64,000 bases of DNA. It comes from Limibacter armeniacum. GTDB taxonomy: Bacteria > Bacteroidota > Bacteroidia > Cytophagales > Flammeovirgaceae. A program made the position numbers and the translations under genes. The first letter of the stretch is position 1. The number at the start of each line of letters is the position of its first letter. The stretch is from the NCBI RefSeq assembly GCF_036880985.1, contig NZ_JBAJNO010000003.1, positions 186,001 to 250,000 of the forward strand, read 5' to 3'. This document shows, in pieces, positions 55,855 through 64,000 of the stretch. The notes under the pieces are model-generated. The model was not told the DNA's origin, made no database searches, and was given only the letters and a program-made list of their open reading frames with translations.

Positions 55855-56781
55855 ATGAAAGCTACTTTGTTAATACTGGCGGCAGGAATGGGCAGTCGTT
55901 ATGGCAGCCTGAAGCAGATAGACCAATTTGGTCCTTCTGGAGAAACCATTATTGATTATTCAATATATGATGCAATCGAGGCGGGGTTTGATAAGCTCGT
56001 ATTCGTGATCAGAAAAAATATAGAAGAAGAGTTTAAGGAAGTATTTGTAGACAAGTTTCAGGACAGGATAGAAATCGACTATGCTTTTCAGGAACTGGAT
56101 ATTGTACCCAAAGGGATAAATGTTCCAAAGGAGCGGGTAAAACCATGGGGTACCGGTCATGCGTTGATGGTGGCAAGGGAAAAGATCAATACACCATTTG
56201 CGGTTATCAATGCCGATGATTTTTATGGAAAAGAATCATTTAAGGTAATGGCTGATTTACTTCGAGAGCTTGACCCCAATAGTATAGACACTCAGTGTAT
56301 GGTGGGCTTCAGGTTAGGGAATACGCTTTCAGAGAACGGGTATGTTTCAAGAGGAATCTGTCAGGTACATGAAAACAGTATGCTTGAAGCTGTAGTGGAG
56401 CATACCAAAGTAGGATATGGGGCTGATAAGACTTCTATTTTTTCAACTGAAAATGCTCCTGAGCCTATTCAATTGGCATCTGATGCCGTAGCGTCAATGA
56501 ACCTTTTTGGCTTCACCCCAAGGATTTTTGAACATGTCGAAAGGTATTTCAGGCAGTTTATTGCTGAACGCTATACAGAACTGAAATCAGAGTTTTACCT
56601 ACCTTCCATCGTGAACAATCTTATAGAGGAAAATCTTTCGCAGATCAAGGTCCTAGACACACCAGAGAAGTGGTTTGGAGTTACTTACCCAGAAGACAAG
56701 AAAATAGCACAGCACAAGCTCTCTGAGCTTGTAGGTCAAGGAATATACCCTAATAACCTGTGGGCGACTGTACCACAGTAA
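55855..56781 (+). CDS. Sugar nucleotidyltransferase
   Basis: 308 residues. N-terminal pyrophosphorylase loop LLILAAGMGSRYGSLKQID with the G-x-G-x-R nucleotide motif, and FAVINADDFYGKESF for the metal-binding Asp. Related to GlmU/RmlA-type enzymes that make NDP-sugars from sugar-1-phosphates. The next gene, 18 bases on, encodes a hexosamine-1-kinase-like protein, so the pair could turn a free hexosamine into its UDP derivative. The exact sugar is inferred. Confidence 0.85.
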   Translation: MKATLLILAAGMGSRYGSLKQIDQFGPSGETIIDYSIYDAIEAGFDKLVFVIRKNIEEEFKEVFVDKFQDRIEIDYAFQELDIVPKGINVPKERVKPWGTGHALMVAREKINTPFAVINADDFYGKESFKVMADLLRELDPNSIDTQCMVGFRLGNTLSENGYVSRGICQVHENSMLEAVVEHTKVGYGADKTSIFSTENAPEPIQLASDAVASMNLFGFTPRIFEHVERYFRQFIAERYTELKSEFYLPSIVNNLIEENLSQIKVLDTPEKWFGVTYPEDKKIAQHKLSELVGQGIYPNNLWATVPQ

Positions 56782-56799
56782 ACGAAACCAAAGATACCG

Positions 56800-57918
56800 A
56801 TGAAGACTGAAACACTGAGAAGTATAATAGGACACTTTGCTGTCAAGGGGACAATCACTTCCATTACGCCATTTGGCTCTGGACATATTAACGATACTTT
56901 TTTGGCTGAGACAGCTGAGGAGGGAGCGACAGACTACATTTTGCAGCGTGTAAACCACGCCATTTTTCCGAGAGTAGACAAGGTAATGGAAAATATGGAG
57001 CGTGTGATTGATCACCTGAAGGCAAAGTATACATCGATGGAAGGGTATGACCCTTCTCGTAACACAATGACGATCATTCCGACGCTTGAAGGAGCACTTT
57101 ACCTGTTTGATGAGGAAACAGGCTATTGGAGAGTATTGGAAAGGATTACACAGAGCCGCAGTTATGATCAGGTTACAGATGTTACGCAGGCCTATGAAGC
57201 AGGAAAAGCATTTGGAGAGTTCCAAAAATTACTCGCAGACCTTCCGGGGGAACCACTTTTTGAAACGTTGCCCAACTTTCACAATGTAGCTTGGAGACTG
57301 GAAAACTTTGAGAAAGCAGTTGCTGACAATAAAGCAGGAAGAGCAGCTTCTGTACAGGCTGAGATTGACTTTGTAAGGTCACGTGCTGAAGAGATGAAGA
57401 CCATTTTGAGGTTGGGAGAAGAGGGTAAAATACCATCGAGAATTACCCATAATGATACCAAAATCAACAATGTATTGCTGGATGAGCAAGACAGGGCTCT
57501 TTGCGTAATTGATATGGATACAGTAATGCCTGGTTTTGTCCATTATGATTTTGGGGATGCCATCCGTACATCCACCAATACGGGAGCGGAAGATGATAAA
57601 GACTTGAGAAAGGTCTCCATGAATATCAACTATTTTGAAGCGTTTACAAAAGGCTTCTTGTCACAGACAGCTGATACCCTAAATGAGGTTGAAATTGAGC
57701 ATTTGGCAGGCTCTGCCAAGCTGATTACCTATATCATGGGTGTACGTTTTCTGACTGACTATTTGGATGGAGACAACTATTACAAGATTGCTCATAAAGA
57801 GCACAATATTCAACGGACACAGGCTCAGTTCAAGCTAGTGGAAAGTATGGAGCAACAATATGAAGAAATGCAGGAAATAGTGAAGAAAGCAGCGTTGTGT
57901 GGAGAAGCTCCTTGCTGA
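56800..57918 (+). CDS. N-acetylhexosamine 1-kinase-like phosphotransferase
   Basis: 372 residues, aminoglycoside-phosphotransferase fold. Catalytic loop RITHNDTKINNVLLD (His-x-Asp and Asn) and metal-binding CVIDMDTVMPGFVHYDFGD; N-terminal GSGHINDTFLAE nucleotide loop. Closest known activity is NahK, which phosphorylates GlcNAc or GalNAc at C1. It sits in an operon with the nucleotidyltransferase, near GH109-type genes that can release GalNAc, giving a coherent salvage route. No symbol is given because specificity cannot be read from sequence. Confidence 0.85.
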   Translation: MKTETLRSIIGHFAVKGTITSITPFGSGHINDTFLAETAEEGATDYILQRVNHAIFPRVDKVMENMERVIDHLKAKYTSMEGYDPSRNTMTIIPTLEGALYLFDEETGYWRVLERITQSRSYDQVTDVTQAYEAGKAFGEFQKLLADLPGEPLFETLPNFHNVAWRLENFEKAVADNKAGRAASVQAEIDFVRSRAEEMKTILRLGEEGKIPSRITHNDTKINNVLLDEQDRALCVIDMDTVMPGFVHYDFGDAIRTSTNTGAEDDKDLRKVSMNINYFEAFTKGFLSQTADTLNEVEIEHLAGSAKLITYIMGVRFLTDYLDGDNYYKIAHKEHNIQRTQAQFKLVESMEQQYEEMQEIVKKAALCGEAPC

Positions 57919-57977
57919 GAAATGGGTCCGTATTACTACTACTAAATACCCAAATTTTTCACTATAACAATCTGTAA

Positions 57978-59813
57978 ATGAAAACTAGAATTGAATCAAA
58001 AACTGGAATGCTACTTACCTGCTTTATCTTGCTACTACAACTTTTTACGGCGTGTTCTCCTGAAGCAGTTGTTTACCAGAAAGATACTACTCCAGAGGAA
58101 GATGCTGGGGATCGAGTTTCGGCAGCGAATACTGCATTGAGCCTTACGTATACCGTCTCTCCAGGTGGGAATAGCTGGGTAATCAACAGTATAGCAGACA
58201 ACGGTGATGTAATCTATGATGACGGAGTGCATAACTGGACCAATTTGGATCATGTGATCAGGACTTACTTCAAGACGTCCAGTACTGGAGCACTTGATGT
58301 TGGGCTGAACATAAAAGCACCTACAGGGTCGTCCAAAATCGCTGTAACTGTCGGTGATGAAACCAAAGAAGTAGAAATTACCAATACGGTCTATCAGGTG
58401 GTTGACATCGGTACTTTCTCGATTGATACAGCAGGATACCAGTTTATTGAAATTCAAGGTGTAGAGAAGTCTTCTGCCTATATCGGAGATATTACAGGTG
58501 TACTGGTAGGAGGAGCTGCTACTACTGGAGGGATCACTTATGTTGAGGACGATTTCTATTGGGGTAGAAGAGGGCCTTCGGTACACTTGAGCTATGAAGT
58601 ACCTGAGAATAAGGATATCAAATGGTTTTATAATGAGGTGACAATTCCTCAGGGAGAAGATATAGTAGGATCTTACTTTATGGCCAATGGATTTGGAGAA
58701 GGTTACTTCGGGATGCAGGTCAACTCTGAAACAGAAAGAAGAATTCTGTTTTCTGTATGGAGCCCTTACGATACCCAAAACCCAGATGATATTCCGGATG
58801 ATTATAAGATAACCCTTTTGGGAAAAGGAGATGGAGTGACGACGGGTGAGTTTGGAAATGAAGGTTCTGGAGGACAAAGCTATATGGTATATAACTGGAC
58901 TGCCGGTAATACTTACAAGTTCCTCCTAAAAGGAGAACCATCGGTGAATAATTCTACAGATTATACTGCTTATTTCTATGCTCCAGAGGTGGGGGACTGG
59001 CAACTGATTGCTAGCTTCAGAAGACCTTATACATCGACTTACCTGACAAGACCACATTCATTCCTTGAGAATTTCGTAACAGGTGCAGGTTACCTTACCA
59101 GAAAAGGCTTATATGGTAACCAGTGGGTGTTGGATACACAAAGTCAGTGGCATGAGATGACCAGAGCCAAGTTTACGGCTGATGCAACGGCTAGAAGTGG
59201 TGCCCGTCTCGATTATGCAGGAGGTGCCGATGGCAATACGTTTTTCATGCAGAACTGTGGCTTTTTCAGTGATAATACCACAATTGATAGCTACCATGAC
59301 AGAACAGCCAATGGAATTGCTCCAACAATCGACTTTTCTCAGCTGGAAACGCCAACAATAGCAACAGCACCAACCTTGTTGGATAAAACAGGGTGGGAAG
59401 TGAGTGATTTCAGTTCTGAAGCGACTTCAGGTGAAGGAACTAATGGGTTTGCTTCACTAGTATTGGATGGAGATGGTGAGACTTATTGGCACTCTTGCTG
59501 GACAGGTTGTAACCAGACTTACGATTACCCACACTTTTTGACTATAGATACAAAACAAACGCAAAGTGCTGACGGTGTCGCATTTGTGCAGCGAAATGGC
59601 TCAAGAAAGGTGAAAGACATTCAGATAGAGGTCAGTACAGATAACCTGAATTGGACTAGTATGGGGACATTTGTGCTGCAAAATACAGCAGCGGAACAGT
59701 ATATAGATTTCAGTCAGACGACATCCTTCAGGTATGTCAAGGTAACAATGTCATCAGCTTATGATGGACTTTCGTTTGCGGCCATGGCTGAGGTATCGCC
59801 ATTTGTTAGGTAA
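57978..59813 (+). CDS. Lipoprotein with DUF5077, DUF3472 and F5/8-type C domains
   Basis: 611 residues. Lipobox LFTAC near residue 25 predicts lipidation. N-terminal DUF5077-like beta domain (about 48-165), central DUF3472 domain (about 190-370, DFYWGRRGPSVHLSYEVP and SFRRPYTSTYLTRPHSFLENF), and a C-terminal discoidin-like F5/8-C domain (about 465-611, LVLDGDGETYWHSCWTG). Such proteins are predicted surface glycan-binding or processing factors; catalysis is not shown. Follows the kinase gene by 60 bases and ends at a strong terminator. Confidence 0.82.
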   Translation: MKTRIESKTGMLLTCFILLLQLFTACSPEAVVYQKDTTPEEDAGDRVSAANTALSLTYTVSPGGNSWVINSIADNGDVIYDDGVHNWTNLDHVIRTYFKTSSTGALDVGLNIKAPTGSSKIAVTVGDETKEVEITNTVYQVVDIGTFSIDTAGYQFIEIQGVEKSSAYIGDITGVLVGGAATTGGITYVEDDFYWGRRGPSVHLSYEVPENKDIKWFYNEVTIPQGEDIVGSYFMANGFGEGYFGMQVNSETERRILFSVWSPYDTQNPDDIPDDYKITLLGKGDGVTTGEFGNEGSGGQSYMVYNWTAGNTYKFLLKGEPSVNNSTDYTAYFYAPEVGDWQLIASFRRPYTSTYLTRPHSFLENFVTGAGYLTRKGLYGNQWVLDTQSQWHEMTRAKFTADATARSGARLDYAGGADGNTFFMQNCGFFSDNTTIDSYHDRTANGIAPTIDFSQLETPTIATAPTLLDKTGWEVSDFSSEATSGEGTNGFASLVLDGDGETYWHSCWTGCNQTYDYPHFLTIDTKQTQSADGVAFVQRNGSRKVKDIQIEVSTDNLNWTSMGTFVLQNTAAEQYIDFSQTTSFRYVKVTMSSAYDGLSFAAMAEVSPFVR

Positions 59814-59888
59814 ATTTTTAACGCAACCAGCTACTTCCTGAACTGTAAAATCAGGCAGGAATCCCTATCAGTTTATAATAGAAGTGTT

Positions 59889-59932
59889 AGCCGGATGGTC
59901 AGGTGATTTTTCATCAGCCATCCGGCTTTTTT
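59889..59932 (+). terminator. Terminator of the hexosamine operon
   Basis: AGCCGGATGG (59889-59898) and CCATCCGGCT (59918-59927) pair perfectly and a T-run follows. It sits between convergent genes. Confidence 0.88.
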
Positions 59933-60213
59933 TACCTCATTTTTGAGAGTCGTTTTCTGTTTCTCTTTGTCTTATCTGACTTGACAGTGACCGGCTTATT
60001 ACGGACCATCAGATTGTAATTCAAATGGCGAGACCGACTTCTGCTTACTTTGTCAGAGGTGACAGGTTTTCTAGCCTCTTTTAGAGGCACATCTTCTTTC
60101 AGCAGTGTTTTGGATTTACTTCGACTGACCTTGTCTGATGAAGTACTTTGTCCCATGCTATTTTGGGAAGACATCAGCCAAAGTAAAGCAATAATTGTTA
60201 CGATACTTTTCAT
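59932..60213 (-). CDS. Small secreted basic repeat protein
   Basis: 93 residues from the ATG at 60213 (MKSIVTIIALLWLMSS); six codons more are open upstream. A signal peptide ends near SMGQ. The mature part has three spaced repeats, SDKVSRSKSK, SDKVSRSRSR and SDKTKRNRKR, and is very rich in Lys and Arg with no Cys. No family recognised. It could bind a polyanion such as an acidic polysaccharide or DNA outside the cell; this is inference from charge only. Confidence 0.6.
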   Translation of the reverse strand: MKSIVTIIALLWLMSSQNSMGQSTSSDKVSRSKSKTLLKEDVPLKEARKPVTSDKVSRSRSRHLNYNLMVRNKPVTVKSDKTKRNRKRLSKMR

Positions 60214-60333
60214 AGTGTTAGTTGACAGCAATTGCTGATTATATTATGTGTTTTAGATGGTTTTTATAGCAGTTTTCCTGATAGGGAAATGGTTGTATGG
60301 GTACAATCTCCAAATATTTTGGCACATAAAAAA

Positions 60334-60359
60334 ACAGCCGCTTAAGCGAAAGCGGCTGT
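60334..60359 (-). terminator. Terminator of the Tat-exported GH109-type gene
   Basis: Perfect arms ACAGCCGCTT (60334-60343) and AAGCGGCTGT (60350-60359); the minus strand continues with a T-run. Confidence 0.85.
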
Positions 60360-60388
60360 ATATATATTCAAAGCTGGTTATTGGTCTT

Positions 60389-61756
60389 TTATACTTGGCT
60401 GAAGCCGAATACTGGCTTTCTTTTAAACCATTTTCCTCTCGTAAAATCAGGGAAGCTTTGTGGTTCTCCACCTTCCTGTATTGACATTTCCGAAAGTGGT
60501 GTTACCGCACTCCATGCAGCCGCATCATAGGCATCCAATGGAGGAGCTGCTTGCGTTCTGATAGCATGGACAAACTCATGCATCACAAAGAAGTCCATAC
60601 CGCCGTGGCCTGCACCTGTTGCATGCTCACCATATTTTTGCCACAGTGGGTGGTCATATTTATTCAGCCACTCATCTGCATTATCCCAGTGGTGATCTTT
60701 GGTATGTCCCTGAATATGCATCAGGTTACCGCCCATATAGCCATCTTCATGTTGCCATAGCCCGTTGGTGCCTTGTACACGGAAGCCCAAAGAGTAAGGT
60801 CTTGGTAAGTTGGTATCGTGGGTAACGATGATGGTTTCCCCATTGGCTGTCGTGATGGTTGATGTAACAATATCCCCCAGTTTCCAGTCAAGGTGTGCAT
60901 TAGGGTGATCTTTTCCACCCTTCTCGATAATGTAGTTATTCAGTCCTCTTGATTTGGTAGCAAAAGAAGAAATGGAAGTAAAACGGTTGCCACGGTTAAT
61001 ATCCATATAAAGTGCTACAGGTCCCAATCCGTGGGTAGGGTAGAGGTCACCGTTTTTATGCAGGGAATGGTGGGTTCTCCATTTTGCTTCTGAAGCTGCT
61101 TTTTCGCCAAACTCAACACCACCACCATAAATCTGCTCTCCGTTGTTGAACTTGACATGTCTTAGGTCATGCTGATAGCCACATCTTGCGTGCATCATCT
61201 CACCGAAAAGACCTTCTCTTACCATTTGAAGTACAGCCATTACATCTCTTCTGTAACATACGTTTTCCAGAATCATGCAATGTGAACCTGTTTCTTCATG
61301 GGTATTTACAAGGTCCCAGCACTCTTCCAATGTCATGGCAGCAGATACTTCAACCCCTGCATACTTGCCAGCTTTCATCGTGTCTACAGCCATTGGTGTA
61401 TGCCATACCCAAGGAGTTGAGATAATTACGCCCTGAACGTCTTTGCGCTCCAGCATATTCTTGTAATCCTTCTCGTTTTTGCCATAAACCTCAGGAGCTT
61501 TTTTGCCGTATTTCTCAAATTTCTTGAGGGCATTATCAATGGCTTTAGGTGAAATATCACAGATGGCTGTAATCTCTACATCGTCACGCTGCAAGGCATT
61601 GTTGAGGTGGTTCATCCCTCTGGCGCCAACGCCAATAAAGGCTAGCTTAACGATTCCGTCTTTTTTGCCTGCAAATGCAAGTGAAGGGGCAAGGGCAAAA
61701 CCCAATCCAGTGATACCTGCTTTTTTGATGAAGTCTCTTCTGCTGTTTTTATCCAT
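60389..61756 (-). CDS. GH109-type glycosidase / Gfo-Idh-MocA protein, Tat-exported
   Basis: 455 residues. Twin-arginine signal NSRRDFIKKAGITGLGFALA. Rossmann motif LAFIGVGARGMNH (NAD binding), then the blocks TPWVWHTPMAV, GVEVSAAMTLEE, LENVCYRRDVMAVL, RCGYQHDLRHV and YPTHGLGPVALYMDINRG, which I recognise from the GH109 alpha-N-acetylgalactosaminidase branch. These enzymes cleave alpha-GalNAc using bound NAD+. Export folded with its cofactor through Tat fits that chemistry. Divergent from a paralogue at 62030. Confidence 0.88.
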   Translation of the reverse strand: MDKNSRRDFIKKAGITGLGFALAPSLAFAGKKDGIVKLAFIGVGARGMNHLNNALQRDDVEITAICDISPKAIDNALKKFEKYGKKAPEVYGKNEKDYKNMLERKDVQGVIISTPWVWHTPMAVDTMKAGKYAGVEVSAAMTLEECWDLVNTHEETGSHCMILENVCYRRDVMAVLQMVREGLFGEMMHARCGYQHDLRHVKFNNGEQIYGGGVEFGEKAASEAKWRTHHSLHKNGDLYPTHGLGPVALYMDINRGNRFTSISSFATKSRGLNNYIIEKGGKDHPNAHLDWKLGDIVTSTITTANGETIIVTHDTNLPRPYSLGFRVQGTNGLWQHEDGYMGGNLMHIQGHTKDHHWDNADEWLNKYDHPLWQKYGEHATGAGHGGMDFFVMHEFVHAIRTQAAPPLDAYDAAAWSAVTPLSEMSIQEGGEPQSFPDFTRGKWFKRKPVFGFSQV

Positions 61757-62029
61757 AGTAGTTCAGTTTGGAAGGAATTCTTAATATTTCTGCTGTTTAT
61801 TCGGTTTGCTTTAGAAAAGATTGATTTCTAAAGTTAACTCTGATAAAAGGGTCTATTTCAGATCAATAATCCCGAAATATACAGCCTTTTTACATGTTGT
61901 CACATGCGCTTAATCTCTGTAAATTTATTTCCCACTAATATATATAATTTTTATAATTAAATACATGTTTTTAAATTACAATTATTCTTAAATAGCTTTG
62001 AGAGGAACAATTACCTAGAAATAGCACCT

Positions 62030-63274
62030 ATGGATAAAGTAAGGATAGGGATCATCGGAGTAGGCTACAGAGGGATGATTCATTTGCAGAACCTGTTGCA
62101 ACGTGATGATGTAATTATTAGGGCAATCAGTGATCCTAACATTGATAACCTGGCAAAAGCCCTAAGTTTTATAGAGACCCGTGGAGAGAAGAAACCTAAT
62201 TTGTATTCTGAGCTTAACGGATATAAGCACCTGTTAGATAAGGAAAAGTTGGATGGGGTTATAGTCTCTGTACCTTGGCATCTTTACTATCCAATCTGTA
62301 AATATGCGCTGGAAAAAGGCATTTATGTAGGTGTTGAAGCTGCTAGCGCTCAAACGATGGAAGAGTTGTACGATCTGCTTGAAACAGCTCAACGGTTTGG
62401 AGGAAAGTGTATGTTGCTGGAAAACGCTTGTTACCACCGTGATGTAATGGCAGTGATGAATATGATAAAGGATGGACTTTTCGGAGAACTAGTGCACTGT
62501 AGGGGAGGGTATGAGCATGATTTGCGTTCAATAAAGTTTTCTCCTGAAATGGAATTTGGAGCTGGTACACAATCGGAAGCAGCATGGAGAACAGAACATT
62601 CAGTCCGTCGTAATGGAGACCTGTATCCAACACATGGAGTAGGACCTATTGCTCAGTTACTTGATATCAATAGGGGGAATAGGTTTATATCCCTTTCTTC
62701 CTATTCCACTAAATCAGTAGGGCTGAATCGTTATGTAGCCAAGCATCAAGGTGGTCAGCATGAGAACGCAAAGCGGAAGTTCAGACTTGGTGATGTTGTG
62801 ACAACAACCCTGACCACAGCCAAAGGGGAAACGGTAGTGCTTACGCATAACACCAATGTAGCCAGACCATACTCTTTAGGATTCAGAGTGCAGGGAACGG
62901 ATGGAATTTGGATTCAGGAAAATGGCAATCACCTTTACCTAGAGCATTTTGGGGAAGACAATATATGGCATGCAGACAGTAAGCAGCTATTGGAGCAATT
63001 TGACCATAATTTATGGCAACGATTTGGGCTTGCAGCAGCCAAAACAGTCAGGCATGAGATGGACTATTTTGTGTTGAAGGAATTTGTGGAAGCTATTCAG
63101 GAGGAGCGGGAACCTAGGTTTGATATTTATGATATGGTGACTTGGCTGTCGATAACACCTCTTTCTGAGCGGTCAATCGAGCAAGATAATGCAAAAGTGG
63201 CTTTTCCTGATTTTACAGAAGGGAAATGGCAGGAACGAATTAGCTTTTATAAAGAACCAAGCCTGACTTATTAA
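62030..63274 (+). CDS. GH109-type glycosidase / Gfo-Idh-MocA paralogue, no signal peptide
   Basis: 414 residues, starting directly at the Rossmann fold (VRIGIIGVGYRGMIHLQNLL). The same blocks as in the neighbour are present: LENACYHRDVMAVM, RGGYEHDLRSIKF, YPTHGVGPIAQLLDINRG and ATKSVG-like TKSVGLNRYV. It is about half identical to the exported paralogue by eye, but lacks the Tat region and should stay in the cytoplasm. It may act on imported oligosaccharides. A separate dehydrogenase role is possible. Terminator follows at 63278. Confidence 0.85.
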   Translation: MDKVRIGIIGVGYRGMIHLQNLLQRDDVIIRAISDPNIDNLAKALSFIETRGEKKPNLYSELNGYKHLLDKEKLDGVIVSVPWHLYYPICKYALEKGIYVGVEAASAQTMEELYDLLETAQRFGGKCMLLENACYHRDVMAVMNMIKDGLFGELVHCRGGYEHDLRSIKFSPEMEFGAGTQSEAAWRTEHSVRRNGDLYPTHGVGPIAQLLDINRGNRFISLSSYSTKSVGLNRYVAKHQGGQHENAKRKFRLGDVVTTTLTTAKGETVVLTHNTNVARPYSLGFRVQGTDGIWIQENGNHLYLEHFGEDNIWHADSKQLLEQFDHNLWQRFGLAAAKTVRHEMDYFVLKEFVEAIQEEREPRFDIYDMVTWLSITPLSERSIEQDNAKVAFPDFTEGKWQERISFYKEPSLTY

Positions 63275-63277
63275 AAA

Positions 63278-63310
63278 AACAAGGGGTGACTTTACTAAGT
63301 CACCCCTGTT
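63278..63310. terminator. Bidirectional terminator after the cytoplasmic GH109-type gene
   Basis: AACAAGGGGTGACTT (63278-63292) and AAGTCACCCCTGTT (63297-63310) pair with a four-base loop and one bulge, between convergent genes. Confidence 0.82.
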
Positions 63311-63329
63311 TATTCTGGTCATTTCACAA

Positions 63330-64000
63330 TTATGGATTCTGCTCCAAGTTACCTTGGATAAGTCTTTGTGATTCAGGAATATAATCTACTACTCTAGGGT
63401 GTGTGGCTGGTACTTCATACAGAGGTTCAGCACCAGTCAGGTGAGTACCAGGATAGTTTCGATCCAGTGTCAGCCCATTTCTGAATATATCAAACTTACG
63501 GTGGCCTTCCCAAGCTAGTTCGAGTCTTCTCTCTTCTAGTACTACATCCACTACACTTTTGCCTGTTGGTAAGTTACCTTCACTGTAGAGGCCTTCAGTT
63601 GGAATCCCTGCTCTTTCCCTGATCATATTGATATCAGCAAGTGCTTCAGTATCATTGCCTAGGTGTGCATTTGCCTCAGCTTTGTTGAGGTATACTTCTG
63701 CCAATCGTGAAATCACAGGTGACCATAGGTGTGCTTGTTCATCTTGTCCTGAGCATTTCAGGATATAGAATTTAGGATAACCATTTCGGTCTGTCATTGC
63801 TTCCTGAATAAATGCTGAATATGATTTGCCACCTTCTTCCAAAAAGTACTCAGTATTTCCATACTCATTAGTGCTTTTTGTCAGGTAAGTAGTTGTTCCA
63901 GCATTATCATAGAAGTAATTGTCAGTATCCTCGTCATAAGAGATCACCTTGTGAGCATAATTGGTGTTATCATCGACATATAGAGCCCACATTTCACCTG
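63330..64000 (-). CDS. SusD-family lipoprotein, C-terminal part (truncated by window edge)
   Basis: The frame is open through the right edge, so the first Met inside (63992) is not the start; the N-terminus with its lipobox lies outside. About 223 residues are visible. SusD features: LWSPVISRLAEVYLNKAEANAHLG, the TPR-like ADINMIRERAGIP and LEERRLELAWEGHRKFDIFRNG, closing with VVDYIPESQRLIQGNLEQNP-type tail. A SusC gene is expected beyond the edge. May take up the glycan processed by the GH109-type enzymes. Confidence 0.92.
   Translation of the reverse strand, partial: GEMWALYVDDNTNYAHKVISYDEDTDNYFYDNAGTTTYLTKSTNEYGNTEYFLEEGGKSYSAFIQEAMTDRNGYPKFYILKCSGQDEQAHLWSPVISRLAEVYLNKAEANAHLGNDTEALADINMIRERAGIPTEGLYSEGNLPTGKSVVDVVLEERRLELAWEGHRKFDIFRNGLTLDRNYPGTHLTGAEPLYEVPATHPRVVDYIPESQRLIQGNLEQNP

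Noticed and set aside
56653-57225. 190-codon minus-strand ORF
   Set aside because: Antisense to the nucleotidyltransferase-kinase junction, both of which carry intact motifs.
58035-58877. 280-codon minus-strand ORF
   Set aside because: Entirely antisense to the DUF3472 lipoprotein gene, whose domains and operon context are convincing; the antisense product shows no domain or low-complexity-free conserved block.

Overview
The window reads as Bacteroidota, most likely a marine Cytophagales bacterium of the Flammeovirga/Persicobacter kind. Evidence: SusC/SusD pairs, lipoboxes, type IX secretion (T9SS) sorting domains on giant secreted enzymes, hybrid two-component regulators with a two-bladed-propeller sensor, GH97/GH109/PL9 enzymes, and AT-rich intergenic DNA. 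The genus is an inference. No rRNA, tRNA or CRISPR array was seen.\n\nLayout. (1) 1-562: N-terminal part of a subtilisin-like protease running off the left edge. (2) 1.3-19.8 kb, pectin/uronate block: a TPR-LuxR regulator, a uxaC-uxaB-uxaA operon behind AATCGATT-type operator candidates, a secreted PL9+PL1 pectate lyase, an AraC protein with degenerate histidine-kinase and receiver parts, and a complete hybrid two-component system. (3) 19.8-21.8 kb: a small membrane protein, a GNAT acetyltransferase and one intact IS5-type insertion sequence. (4) 22.0-40.2 kb, all on the minus strand: a polysaccharide utilisation locus, in order of transcription GH97, DUF5004 lipoprotein, SusE/F-like protein, SusC, SusD, GH71/99-like lipoprotein and a 2619-residue T9SS protein with two GH87-like modules. 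The enzyme mix points to alpha-1,3-glucan. (5) 40.6-45.9 kb: Leloir galactose unit galT, galK, LacI-family regulator and SGLT-type symporter. A 20-bp palindrome is shared, at almost equal distance, by the galK and symporter promoters.\n\n(6) 46.0-54.3 kb is a replicon backbone: an HTH/coiled-coil protein, a membrane coiled-coil protein, about 1.4 kb with ten copies of a 21-bp palindrome (centromere candidate), ParA and ParB, an iteron array with about 22-bp phasing and a Rep_3-family initiator. The window therefore holds the origin/partition region of a plasmid, megaplasmid or chromid; the flanking catabolic operons favour a large replicon. Iteron-like sequence also appears 6 kb away, at 46.56-46.61 kb. 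(7) 54.4-63.3 kb: a ROK regulator, sugar nucleotidyltransferase, hexosamine-kinase-like protein, DUF3472/F5-8C lipoprotein and two divergent GH109-type oxidoreductase-like glycosidases, consistent with N-acetylgalactosamine-containing glycan catabolism. (8) 63.3-64.0 kb: C-terminal part of another SusD, cut by the right edge.\n\nThe sections least explained by known families are the replicon backbone (palindrome array, membrane protein, remote iterons), the pseudo-two-component AraC protein and the double-GH87 megaenzyme.
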